A stretch of 42,745 bases of DNA, from NCBI GenBank assembly GCA_938040365.1, contig CALHXU010000082.1:1-42745 (forward strand). Direction: 5' to 3'. The stretch comes from an uncultured Acidimicrobiales bacterium. Lineage in GTDB: Bacteria; Actinomycetota; Acidimicrobiia; Acidimicrobiales; SHLQ01. The translations under genes and the position numbers were made by a program. The notes beneath the pieces were generated by a model. The model did no database searches. It was not told the DNA's origin and worked only from the letters and a program-made list of their open reading frames with translations. Positions 31,318 through 39,598 of this stretch are shown in pieces. Position 1 is the first letter of the stretch. The number at the start of each line of letters is the position of its first letter.

Positions 31318-32220
31318 GTGAGTATTGACTTTAGTGATCAGGTCGCCGTCGTCACCGGCGCTGGAACCGGCCTCGGACGTAGCCACGCGCTCGAGCTGGC
31401 AGCCCGAGGCGCCGCCGTAGTGGTCAACGACCTCCACAACCCTGCGAACGATGGGCCGTCAAGCGCGCAGGGAGTTGTCGACGAGATCGTTAGTCTCGGC
31501 GGGGCCGCACTCGCAAACCACGACTCGGTTTCGACCCCTGAAGGCGGCGCGGCCATCGTCGAGGCTGCAGTGGGCGAGTTTGGGCGTATCGATGTGGTTA
31601 TCAACAATGCGGGCATCGTCCGAGACGGGTCGTTCGCAAAGCTTCCACTCGAGTCCATCCATTCGGTTCTCGACGTGCACCTTCGGGCTGCGTTCTACGT
31701 AACCCAGCCAGCCTTTGTGAAGATGAAAGAACAGAACTACGGCCGGATCGTCTTTACGACGTCGGGTGCCGGGCTGTTTGGAAACTTCGGGCAGGCAAAC
31801 TATGCCGCTGCGAAGACCGGCCTAATCGGACTCGCCAATGTCCTCGCAATCGAAGGTGCCCGGTATGGCATTTGCGCGAACTCGATCGCTCCGGCGGCGA
31901 GGACGCAGATGAACGAAGGACTCCTCGGCGATCTGACCGATGCCCTCGACCCCGAACTCGTGTCATCGATGGTCGTGTTCTTGGCCTCGCGCGAGTGCGA
32001 GGCGACCGGCGAGATCTACTCGGCGATGGGCGGCAGATACGCCCGGGTATTCACTGGTCTGACCACCGGCTGGTTTGCCGGATTCGACAATCGCCCGACC
32101 GCCGACGATGTGCTCGCAAACATCGACCACATCAACGCCGAGGCGGGATACCGCGTGCCCACCGACGTGACCACCGAGGTCGACGAACTCAACGCCTACC
32201 TCAGGGAAGCACAAGGCTGA
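31318..32220 (+). CDS. Short-chain dehydrogenase, MFE-2 (HSD17B4)-like
   Basis: 300 residues from a GTG with AGGAAAGAG upstream. The motif TGAGTGLGRSHA (13-24), VNDLHN (37-42), NNAG (96-99), and S149, Y162 and K166 (YAAAK) form a complete SDR active site. The sequence and its C-terminal extension follow the dehydrogenase domain of peroxisomal multifunctional enzyme 2, which oxidises (3R)-hydroxyacyl-CoA. It is the last gene of the ferredoxin-P450 operon, 18 bases after the thiolase-like gene. The hot-dog hydratase pair at 9910-10873 would make (R)-type hydroxyacyl-CoA substrates. Confidence 0.87.
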   Translation: MSIDFSDQVAVVTGAGTGLGRSHALELAARGAAVVVNDLHNPANDGPSSAQGVVDEIVSLGGAALANHDSVSTPEGGAAIVEAAVGEFGRIDVVINNAGIVRDGSFAKLPLESIHSVLDVHLRAAFYVTQPAFVKMKEQNYGRIVFTTSGAGLFGNFGQANYAAAKTGLIGLANVLAIEGARYGICANSIAPAARTQMNEGLLGDLTDALDPELVSSMVVFLASRECEATGEIYSAMGGRYARVFTGLTTGWFAGFDNRPTADDVLANIDHINAEAGYRVPTDVTTEVDELNAYLREAQG

Positions 32221-32224
32221 CGCT

Positions 32225-32246
32225 TACGGCTGTTCTACGCAGCCTT
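32225..32246. terminator. Imperfect hairpin between convergent SDR and synthetase genes
   Basis: TACGGCTG and CAGCCTTA pair over seven of eight positions around a seven-base loop in the 24-base convergent gap. The ten-base sequence CTTACGGCTG also occurs twice (32223-32232 and 32244-32253). A bidirectional terminator is possible, but no U-tract follows. Confidence 0.35.
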
Positions 32247-33849
32247 ACGGCTGGGCAAGTTCCTTTGCGAGAGCACCGAGGCGGGTGTAGTCGAGCTTCC
32301 CATTGGGTGCCCGATCGAGGCTCTCAACTGCAAAGAGCAGGCGCGGAATCTTGTATCCAGCGATCGACTCGCGACATGAGTCGCGGATCGAGTCCTCATC
32401 GAGGACTGCACCCACAGCAAGCTGCACCACGCCGGTCACGACCTGGCCGAACCGTTCATCGGGAACACCAACGACCGCGGCATCGACGATGTCGGGATGG
32501 GCTTTGAGCGCGGTCTCGACCTCATCGGGGTAGACCTTCTCTCCACCGGTATTGATCGTTCCCGATCCGCGTCCCAGAAATTCGATCGTTCCCTCAGCCG
32601 ACAATGTGGCGTAGTCGCCAGCAACGGCAAATCGTTGGCCGTCGACGGTGATAAAGGTCGAGGCGGTCTTTTCAGGGTCGTTGTGATAGCCGAGTGGGAT
32701 CCGTCCGCCGACGGCGAGCCGTCCAACTTCAGATGACCCAGGGGTAACGTCGCGGCCATCGTCGGTCAGGAGGCGAGTGTTCGGCCCGAGGTGAAAACGG
32801 CCAGTTTCGCCATCGCCAGCCGAACGAGAAACCGATGAGGCCGCACCGAGCGCTTCGGACGAACCGAGTGCATCGATAATGATCAGGCTCGGCGACAACG
32901 CGTGCAAACGTGCCTTGACGTCATTGCTGAGCGTTGCACCCGACGAGACAATGACGCGCAGCGATGTGAGGTTCCATCGATCTGGATCCTCGTCGATTGC
33001 GGCGAGAAGCGGCCGTGTCTGCGCATCGCCGATCAATACCAAGCTGGCAACAGCACTCGCGTCGACCGCATCGAGCAGGGCGCGAGCATCGAAGCGGCCA
33101 GGGGGCAACAGCACGACCGTGCCGCCGATCGACAAGGCGCTCATGGCCGACCCTGCGCCCGTTCCGTGCATGAGCGGACACGCCGGCAACACGATCGGTC
33201 CGCGAGTTTGGGTCTGGGTCGCAACGATGTCGAGATCGGCCGCCTCGCCAAACGGCCGCAAGGAGGTGTTGTTGAGCGCACCGAACCAGTCGTCTTGACG
33301 CCAGAGCACACCTTTAGGGCTGCCGGTGGTGCCACCGGTGTAGAGCATGTAGATGTCATCGCCGGACCGACCCCACGGTGCTTCGGCCGAGATGGACTCG
33401 GTCGACTGTGTCTGGTCGTCGAAGGTGGGGCCCGCCACCGTTGCATACTCGTCGGGGACGCGGAGCCACCACTTCACCGAAGGAACCGAATCCCGAACGG
33501 CGTCGACGATCTCGTCGAACGTCGCGTCGTAGATCACACCGACGGCGCCGCTGTCATTCCACAGGTGGACGAGCTCGTCGCCGACGTACCGATAGTTCGT
33601 GTTGACCGGCACGAGCCCGGCTTTGAACATGGCGAACATCGACTCGAGGTACGCCGAACCGTTAAAGAGGTACTGGGCGACACGATCTTGGTGCGTTACG
33701 CCCTGTTCGAGCATCCAGTGTGCAAGCCCATTTGCCCGCTCGTCGAAGGTTCGCCACGAGACCACGTCGTCGCCTTGGATAATCGCAGGCCGGTCGGGAT
33801 GGTTCCGCGCAATGACTTCCCACACATCAGCAAAGTTCCAGCTACCCAC
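32245..33849 (-). CDS. Acyl-CoA synthetase (AMP-forming)
   Basis: 534 residues from a GTG at 33847-33849, chosen because related synthetases begin close to WNFADVWE and GAGGG lies just upstream; a GTG seven codons earlier is possible. Motifs are LYTGGTTGSPKG (AMP-binding P-loop), LGSSEALG, VAGDYATLSAEGTIEF and the hinge GRGSGTINTGGEKVYPDEVE, with the catalytic Lys near the end in APNGKLDY. It activates a carboxylic acid as CoA thioester. It is a monocistronic minus-strand gene with its start codons inside a tandem repeat and a CTAGCG-family operator 65 bases upstream. The second synthetase at 21622 has the same operator type. Confidence 0.9.
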   Translation of the reverse strand: MGSWNFADVWEVIARNHPDRPAIIQGDDVVSWRTFDERANGLAHWMLEQGVTHQDRVAQYLFNGSAYLESMFAMFKAGLVPVNTNYRYVGDELVHLWNDSGAVGVIYDATFDEIVDAVRDSVPSVKWWLRVPDEYATVAGPTFDDQTQSTESISAEAPWGRSGDDIYMLYTGGTTGSPKGVLWRQDDWFGALNNTSLRPFGEAADLDIVATQTQTRGPIVLPACPLMHGTGAGSAMSALSIGGTVVLLPPGRFDARALLDAVDASAVASLVLIGDAQTRPLLAAIDEDPDRWNLTSLRVIVSSGATLSNDVKARLHALSPSLIIIDALGSSEALGAASSVSRSAGDGETGRFHLGPNTRLLTDDGRDVTPGSSEVGRLAVGGRIPLGYHNDPEKTASTFITVDGQRFAVAGDYATLSAEGTIEFLGRGSGTINTGGEKVYPDEVETALKAHPDIVDAAVVGVPDERFGQVVTGVVQLAVGAVLDEDSIRDSCRESIAGYKIPRLLFAVESLDRAPNGKLDYTRLGALAKELAQP

Positions 33850-33873
33850 GACACCCTCTACCCACGACACCCT
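33843..33873. repeat. 16-base tandem repeat across the synthetase start
   Basis: The 15-base sequence TACCCACGACACCCT occurs at 33843-33857 and 33859-33873. On the minus strand each copy contains a GTG, giving two in-frame possible starts 21 bases apart. The repeat could alter initiation or simply be a slippage product. Confidence 0.75.
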
Positions 33874-33913
33874 TTACGACAGCCTCTGGCGACCAACTCG
33901 CGATGCGCAAACC

Positions 33914-33927
33914 CTATCGAACGCTAG
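33914..33927 (+). promoter_or_regulatory. CTAGCG-family operator of the acyl-CoA synthetase
   Basis: CTATCG-AA-CGCTAG lies between the synthetase start and the TetR gene end. Together with its flank it shares CGAACGCTAGATCGGA (16 bases) with the site at 34736, so the recognised element may extend beyond the 14-base core. Confidence 0.65.
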
Positions 33928-33955
33928 ATCGGAAGTCTAGCTCGATTGTGGCGTG

Positions 33956-34639
33956 TCAGGAATTGTTGAATCCGGAGAGTTGGTTCTCGGTACCTTCTGT
34001 CGAGAGTCCGGACATGAGGAGTCGGCTAAAGTCGTCGGCGTACTCATGGGGGCGACGGCGTGAGCCCGGCCGTACGCAAATCGCGTACCAGTGCAGGGTT
34101 CCCATGATGGCAATACGGGCGCTCGGCAGGGAAATATCTCGAAAGATCCCGCGCTCTTGGCCGTCGAGAAGGATCTGATCGAGGGCGGCATCGAGTCGGT
34201 TGCGTCCGTCCTCCATGAGCGCGCTGGCCTCGTCGGGAAGTGCGTGGCGCTCCCGGAAGAATGCGACCATTCGGCTGTGGTAACGCTCGATTGTGTCGGT
34301 CTGGATCTCGATAAACCGGCGAAGTTTATCGCGCGGGTCCCGGTCGGATTTTGCCAGCTCTTCGAGGGGTTCGAGGAGAACATCGATCACCGACTGGTGC
34401 AGGAGCACCAAAATATTGACCTTGTTCCCAACGTGGTAGTACAGCGTTGGTTGCGACACGTCGGCAGCTTCGGCCAGGTCGCGCACCGTCGTTGCATGAA
34501 AACCGTTCGTCACAAAGAAGTCGGCGGCAATATCGAGGATCTCCTCACGTCTCGCATTCGACTTATCGGTGCGGGGCGAAGCAACATCGGCCCCAGTCGT
34601 ATCGTCGACCGCTGCGCCGTCGTTCGAATCTCGTCCCAT
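33956..34639 (-). CDS. TetR-family transcriptional regulator
   Basis: 227 residues from the ATG at 34637-34639, with GAGGAG upstream; the frame is open nine codons earlier. The first 28 residues are unstructured. The DNA-binding domain follows: ARREEILDIAADFFVTNGF (29-47), then ATTVRDLAEAADVSQPTLYYHVGNK (49-73). The C-terminal helical domain (VLLEPLEELAKSDRDPRDKL onwards) should bind a ligand, plausibly an acyl-CoA given the neighbours. It is divergent from the E1 alpha gene, with two CTAGCG-type sites in between and another beyond its end. It is therefore the natural candidate to bind that motif; this is inference from position. Confidence 0.87.
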   Translation of the reverse strand: MGRDSNDGAAVDDTTGADVASPRTDKSNARREEILDIAADFFVTNGFHATTVRDLAEAADVSQPTLYYHVGNKVNILVLLHQSVIDVLLEPLEELAKSDRDPRDKLRRFIEIQTDTIERYHSRMVAFFRERHALPDEASALMEDGRNRLDAALDQILLDGQERGIFRDISLPSARIAIMGTLHWYAICVRPGSRRRPHEYADDFSRLLMSGLSTEGTENQLSGFNNS

Positions 34640-34669
34640 GTGACTCCTCGGAGGTGGCAAACGCACAAT

Positions 34670-34683
34670 GTAGCAAACGTTCG
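34670..34683 (+). promoter_or_regulatory. Weak second CTAGCG-type site near the TetR start
   Basis: GTAGCA-AA-CGTTCG matches 10 of 14 positions of CTAGCGAACGCTAG and lies 31 bases before the TetR start codon, 66 bases from the strong site at 34736. It could be the autoregulatory half of a two-site arrangement. Confidence 0.35.
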
Positions 34684-34735
34684 CTCAGTTTGTTTGTTTC
34701 ATAGGTTGTGTGCCTGACCCGTGAGCGTCTACTGT

Positions 34736-34749
34736 GTAGCGAACGCTAG
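34736..34749 (+). promoter_or_regulatory. CTAGCG-family operator in the TetR/E1 divergent region
   Basis: GTAGCG-AA-CGCTAG, followed by ATCGGA, lies 42 bases before the E1 alpha start and about 97 bases from the TetR start. It shares 16 contiguous bases with the site at 33914. This is the usual place for a TetR operator that controls both the regulator and the divergent operon. Confidence 0.65.
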
Positions 34750-34790
34750 ATCGGACGTCTCCGAACGGACGATTTCGGCTGGAGAAGTCG

Positions 34791-35828
34791 ATGAGGGGAA
34801 AGGTGCTCCCAGTGCACGAAGCTGGACATGACGCCATGACGAACACACTGCCAGATCGAGCGGCGCTCGAGTGGATGTACTCGACGATGTTGCTGGCCAA
34901 GATGGCCGACGAGCGCGCTGCCGACGAGGCGCGCAAGGGGCTCCTCGCAGCGGCGCTCTATCCCGTGCGTGGCCTCGAAGCGGTGTGCGCGGCGATGGGC
35001 GTTGCGATGGCACCACAAGACCAGATGGTTTCGAGTTATCGGAACCTCGGCGACGCATTGTCTCGAAAGATTCCGCTTCGCGCCATCATTGCCGAGGCCT
35101 ACGGACGAATGGGAGGCACGTCGAAAGGCAAGGGTGGCACCATGCACCTGACCGACAACGAACGAGGCCTCATCGCGACGACCGGAATCGTCGGTGCGGG
35201 TATGCCACTCGCCGTCGGACTCGGGCTCGCTGCCCAACTCGACAAGTCAGATCGTGCCATCGCCGTAACGTTCGGCGATGGAGCGACATCGATCGGCGCA
35301 GCCCATGAGTCGTTCAACCTCGCTGCACTGTGGAAGCTCCCCGTCGTGTTTGTTTGTCAGAACAACCAATGGGGTGAACACACACCGCTGGCCGAGTACG
35401 CTGCCAACCCAAACTTGGCCGAACGCACCGCTGCCTATGGTCTCCACGCCGAGGCGGTCGATGGCTTTGACCCAATGGCAACCCTACAAAGTATCGGTGG
35501 AGCGCTCGACCGGGCCCGGGCTGGCGAAGGCCCGAGCTTCATCGAATGCCGCTCGTATCGGCTCACCGGACACTCGGGATTGTCGGACTATTCCTACGTC
35601 CCCACAGAGGAGTTGGCCGCCGCGTTAGCGCGGGACCCAGCGCCGACCTTCCGCACCTGGCTTGAACAAAACGGCCACGTCGACGCTGCGACCCTCGACC
35701 AGATCGAACAGACCGCCGTCGAAACCGTCGACGACGCTTTTGCCTTTGCACAACAAAGCCCACATCCGTCGCCCGACGAACTCATGGCCGACGTGTATGC
35801 CTCACCTGAAGGAGTGCCAACCCGATGA
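34791..35828 (+). CDS. 2-oxoacid/acetoin dehydrogenase E1, alpha subunit
   Basis: 345 residues from the ATG at 34791, preceded by GGAGAAG; an ATG 15 codons later is possible. The thiamine-diphosphate motif is GDG (162-164) to NN (191-192), and MGGTSKGKGGTMHL and TTGIVGAGMPLAVG are typical of the pyruvate/acetoin/branched-chain E1 alpha family. With the beta subunit it decarboxylates a 2-oxoacid (or cleaves acetoin) and passes the acyl group to a lipoyl E2. The end overlaps the beta gene by four bases. No E2 or E3 gene is in the window, so which complex it joins is unknown. Confidence 0.9.
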   Translation: MRGKVLPVHEAGHDAMTNTLPDRAALEWMYSTMLLAKMADERAADEARKGLLAAALYPVRGLEAVCAAMGVAMAPQDQMVSSYRNLGDALSRKIPLRAIIAEAYGRMGGTSKGKGGTMHLTDNERGLIATTGIVGAGMPLAVGLGLAAQLDKSDRAIAVTFGDGATSIGAAHESFNLAALWKLPVVFVCQNNQWGEHTPLAEYAANPNLAERTAAYGLHAEAVDGFDPMATLQSIGGALDRARAGEGPSFIECRSYRLTGHSGLSDYSYVPTEELAAALARDPAPTFRTWLEQNGHVDAATLDQIEQTAVETVDDAFAFAQQSPHPSPDELMADVYASPEGVPTR

Positions 35829-36853
35829 CCACCGTCGAATCGGCTACCGACACCAAACAAATGACGATCGTCGCCGCGATCCAGAACGCACTCGACATCG
35901 CGCTCGGCCTCGATGAGCGCGTGATCATCCTCGGCGAGGACATCGCCGATCCAATCGGCGGGGTCATGAAGGCCACCAAGGGGTTGTCGACCAAGCACGG
36001 CCTCGATCGCGTTCGAGCCACGCCCATTGTCGAACAGACCATCATTGGCACCGCGGTCGGCGCAGCGCTGGGTGGCTACCGACCTGTCGCCGAGATCATG
36101 TTTATGGACTTCTTGTGCCAGGCCATGGACCAGATCATCAACCACGCCGCCAAGTCTCGGTACATGTCGGGCGGACACTCTCCAGCGCCGATCGTCGTAC
36201 GTGCAATGATCGGCGACTCAAAGTTTGGAGCCCAGCACTCCCAGGCACTCGAAGGCTGGTTCATGCACACCCCGGGATTGAAGGTCGTGATGCCATCGAA
36301 CCCCTACGACACGAAGGGGCTGTTGCTGTCGGCGATCTTCGACGACGACCCGGTCATCTTCATCGAGAACATGGGAATGTCCTATTCGATCAAGGGAGAG
36401 GTGCCGACCGGCGACTACCGAGTGCCACTCGGCGAAGCCTCGGTGCTCCGCGAAGGGTCCGACATCACCCTCATCACCTATGGCGCTGAGGTGCACCCAT
36501 CGATGGCAGCGGCCCAGGCGCTCGAGGGCGAGATCAGCGTCGAGGTGATCGATCTTCGAAGCTTGGTGCCACTCGACATCTCGACGTGTGTGCGGTCGGT
36601 ATCTGAAACAAAGCGGGCGATCGTCGTGCACGGATCGACCGAGTTCTGCGGGCCGGGGGCAGAGGTCGCAACCCAACTCACCGATCGACTCTTCGGAACG
36701 CTCGACGTTCCCGTGGCGCGCCATGGCGCAACCTACACGCCGGTGCCGTTCTCCCAGCAGCTTCACTCGACACCGACAGAGGAGTCGATCATCGCTGCGA
36801 TCAGGACACTCCGACAGCGCGACGCCGTGGGTCAACACCCAGAGAGCATCTGA
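35825..36853 (+). CDS. 2-oxoacid/acetoin dehydrogenase E1, beta subunit
   Basis: 342 residues. It contains the transketolase-type pyrimidine-binding region (ILGEDIADPIGGVMKATKGL, TPIVEQTIIGTAVGAALGG, MDFLCQAMDQIINHAAK) and a C-terminal transketolase domain (VLREGSDITLITYGAEV). It forms the alpha2-beta2 E1 with the preceding gene. The gap to the transporter gene is 24 bases, so E1 and transporter probably share a transcript. The substrate may be acetoin, pyruvate, a branched-chain oxoacid or an atypical compound; the sequence as read by eye does not decide. Confidence 0.9.
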   Translation: MTTVESATDTKQMTIVAAIQNALDIALGLDERVIILGEDIADPIGGVMKATKGLSTKHGLDRVRATPIVEQTIIGTAVGAALGGYRPVAEIMFMDFLCQAMDQIINHAAKSRYMSGGHSPAPIVVRAMIGDSKFGAQHSQALEGWFMHTPGLKVVMPSNPYDTKGLLLSAIFDDDPVIFIENMGMSYSIKGEVPTGDYRVPLGEASVLREGSDITLITYGAEVHPSMAAAQALEGEISVEVIDLRSLVPLDISTCVRSVSETKRAIVVHGSTEFCGPGAEVATQLTDRLFGTLDVPVARHGATYTPVPFSQQLHSTPTEESIIAAIRTLRQRDAVGQHPESI

Positions 36854-36877
36854 GCGAAAGATACGCCGGGGGGAACT

Positions 36878-39598
36878 GTGCAACACGTCCAATTCTTGCT
36901 TCTAGGTCTCGGGAATGGCGCGGTATTTGCTGCGCTCGGCCTCGGCCTTGTCGTTACCTTCCGAAGCTCGGGCGTCCTGAACTTTGCAGTTGGCGCGCAA
37001 GCGCTCTTCGCCGCGTACATATACGCGTTCTTGCGAGATGGCAGGCTCTTCAACCCCATCCCGGGGTTCCCCGAATTCATCGACATCGGCGGCGATCCGG
37101 GCCTCGCGATCTCCATGATCGCTGCGGTGTTCGTATCGGTGGTGTTGAGCTTGCTGTTCTTCCTCCTCATCTTCCGACCGCTCCGCCACGCTCCTCCGGT
37201 GGCGGCAGCGGTCGCTTCAGTCGGGCTGATGGTGACCCTCCAAGCCGTCATGGCCCAGCGGGTCGGCACTAGGCCGGTCAACGTCGATGCCATCTTCCCG
37301 CGCGACATCTGGCAGCTGAACGGCGCGCCGATCCAACTCGACCGAATGTGGTTCGCCGGAACCGTCGTACTGCTCGCAGTGCTGCTCGGCGCGCTCTTTC
37401 AATTCACGACGTTTGGATTGCGCACCCGAGCAGCAGCGGCAAACGAAAAAGGCGCGGTCGTAACCGGGCTTGGCCCAGACCGAATCGCAGCGCTGAACTG
37501 GGCGTTGACCGGCGGCGTTGTCGGTCTCGCCGGAGTGCTCATTGCGCCAATCGCAACCCTGGTCCCGGTCGCCTACACCTTGTTCGTGATCCCGGCGATG
37601 GCAGCGGCCCTCGTCGGCCAGTTCCGTGCGCTCGCCCCTACTGCAATCGGCGGCATTGCCCTTGGAATGTTGCAGTCGGAAATGACCTTCCTCCAGGTTC
37701 GCTTCGATTCGTTGCCGAGCTGGATCGTGCCGTCGAGCGGCCTACCCGAGATGTTGCCATTGCTATTGATCCTCATCGTGCTGGTGCTTCGGACGCGGCC
37801 GATCACGTCGCGCGGGGTTGAGCTGCGTGAGTCGCTCAGTGCCGCACCGCGGCCTACCTATGTCTGGCTTCCAGCCGGTGCAGCGCTCGTTCTTGGAACC
37901 ATCTTGATCTTGGTGCTCTCGTCGGCGTGGCGTCTGGCGCTGATCACGTCGATGGCCTCTGCGGTCATTGCCCTCAGCATGGTTCTGATCACCGGATACG
38001 GCGGACAGATCTCGCTGGCCCAGTTCACGCTCGGGGGAGCGGCCGGCTTCCTACTGAGTAATTTGTCCGACGACCTGGGTATCCCGTTTCCAATCGCCCC
38101 GCTGCTTGCAGCACTGGGGGCCGCGGTGCTCGGCGTGCTCGTAGGGTTACCGGCGTTGCGGGTGCGCGGGTTGTCCCTCGGCGTCGTGACGCTCGCTCTG
38201 TCGGTCGCGATCGAAGCGGTGTGGTTCCGCAATACCGACTTTAACGGTGGCAGTAGTGGGGCGGTCGTTGCCGAGCCGTCGTTGTTCGGTATCGACCTCG
38301 ACGTTGGATCGGGCTTGGCGTTCCCAAGCGATGCCTTTGCGATTTTGTGTCTCGTAGTCCTCGTCGCGACGGCGGTCGGCGTTGCGCTGCTTCGTCAGTC
38401 TCGCTTCGGTTCGGCGCTCATGGCCGTGCGGGTGAACGAGCGATCCGCAGCCGCGGCCGGAATCGACGTGGTGCGCACCAAACTCACGATCTTTGCGATT
38501 GGCTCGTTCGTCGCCGGTCTTGGCGGCGCGCTCATCTCGTATCGACAAAGCGTGGCAAGTTTCGACCTGTTCCCGACGTTGCTTGGACTCGGGTTGTTCG
38601 CAACGGTTTACCTGTCGGGCATCACGTCGGTGAGCGGCGGCATTCTCGCTGGTTTCCTCGCCATCAACGGGGTCGTCTTCAAGGCGACCGACGAATTCAT
38701 TGGTCTCGGGGCCTGGTACAACGCAATCACCGGCGTGCTGCTCATTGTCACCATCATCTCGTACCCCAATGGTCTCGTCGGGCCGATCCACGAGTTCCGG
38801 CGATCGGCGCGACGTGCCGGCGCTGACGAGAGCGCGTCTGGGCTCGAGCCAGTCGAAGAGGCACCATCTTCCGAACGAGGATCGGAGGGCAAAGAGACGC
38901 TGATGTCCCTCGACTCGGTGACGGTGAAGTACGGCAACGTGGTTGCGAACAGCGACGTGACCTTCGATCTCGCTGCGGGTTCGATCACCGGGCTGATCGG
39001 TCCGAACGGCGCGGGCAAATCGACCTTGCTCGACGCGCTCACCGGTTTTGCGCCCTATACGGGCTCGGTAAAGGCGCTCGGCCAAGGCTTCGATGATTTG
39101 CAGCCCCACGAACGAACTCGTAGCGGTGTAGCGCGAACCTTTCAATCAGCGCAGCTCTGCGAGGAACTGACGGTCACCGAGAACGTCGAGATTGGACGCC
39201 TTGGCGACTCTGTTGAAGCGACAGACGAGGCGATTGCGGCGACCGGTCTCAGCGATCTCGTCGACCGTCCGGTGAGCGATCTGTCGCAGGGACAACGCCA
39301 GTTGGTAGCACTCGCCCGTGCGCTGGCGGCAAGGCCGGCGATTCTCCTGTTGGACGAACCCGCCGGCGGGCTCGATTCAACCGAGAGCAAGATTTTGGGG
39401 GATCGGCTTCGCCACATATCGCAGGACGGTGTGGCGATTCTGCTCATCGATCACGATATGGGGTTGATCATGGAGGTCTCGGACCACGTGGTTGTGCTGG
39501 ACTTCGGTGAGGTAATTGCATCCGGGGCGCCCGAAGCGGTCCGACGCGACGAACTGGTCGCCCAGGCCTACCTCGGTCGATCGGGGGCAGCATCATGA
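36878..39598 (+). CDS. Fused LivH-LivM permease and LivG ATPase
   Basis: 906 residues from a GTG preceded by GGGGGGAA. Three usually separate Liv components are joined. The LivH-like permease spans about 1-310, the LivM-like permease about 326-640, a charged linker about 640-672 (rich in Glu, Ser and Gly), and the LivG-like ATPase 676-906. In the ATPase, Walker A is GPNGAGKST (near 707-715), the signature is LSQGQRQ (near 802, in place of LSGGQ) and Walker B is ILLLDEP (near 822). The frame is uninterrupted, so this is a true fusion in the given sequence. It should import a carboxylate or amino-acid-like compound with LivF and the lipoprotein at 13902. Confidence 0.9.
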   Translation: MQHVQFLLLGLGNGAVFAALGLGLVVTFRSSGVLNFAVGAQALFAAYIYAFLRDGRLFNPIPGFPEFIDIGGDPGLAISMIAAVFVSVVLSLLFFLLIFRPLRHAPPVAAAVASVGLMVTLQAVMAQRVGTRPVNVDAIFPRDIWQLNGAPIQLDRMWFAGTVVLLAVLLGALFQFTTFGLRTRAAAANEKGAVVTGLGPDRIAALNWALTGGVVGLAGVLIAPIATLVPVAYTLFVIPAMAAALVGQFRALAPTAIGGIALGMLQSEMTFLQVRFDSLPSWIVPSSGLPEMLPLLLILIVLVLRTRPITSRGVELRESLSAAPRPTYVWLPAGAALVLGTILILVLSSAWRLALITSMASAVIALSMVLITGYGGQISLAQFTLGGAAGFLLSNLSDDLGIPFPIAPLLAALGAAVLGVLVGLPALRVRGLSLGVVTLALSVAIEAVWFRNTDFNGGSSGAVVAEPSLFGIDLDVGSGLAFPSDAFAILCLVVLVATAVGVALLRQSRFGSALMAVRVNERSAAAAGIDVVRTKLTIFAIGSFVAGLGGALISYRQSVASFDLFPTLLGLGLFATVYLSGITSVSGGILAGFLAINGVVFKATDEFIGLGAWYNAITGVLLIVTIISYPNGLVGPIHEFRRSARRAGADESASGLEPVEEAPSSERGSEGKETLMSLDSVTVKYGNVVANSDVTFDLAAGSITGLIGPNGAGKSTLLDALTGFAPYTGSVKALGQGFDDLQPHERTRSGVARTFQSAQLCEELTVTENVEIGRLGDSVEATDEAIAATGLSDLVDRPVSDLSQGQRQLVALARALAARPAILLLDEPAGGLDSTESKILGDRLRHISQDGVAILLIDHDMGLIMEVSDHVVVLDFGEVIASGAPEAVRRDELVAQAYLGRSGAAS

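Noticed and set aside
32902-33927. A 341-codon open frame on the plus strand
   Set aside because: It is antisense to the acyl-CoA synthetase, which has complete AMP-binding motifs. The composition is Arg/Val/Asp-rich, typical of a shadow frame.
34791-36853. A complete pyruvate or acetoin dehydrogenase operon
   Set aside because: Only E1 alpha and beta are present; transporter genes follow directly and no E2 or E3 is found, so the specific complex is not assigned.
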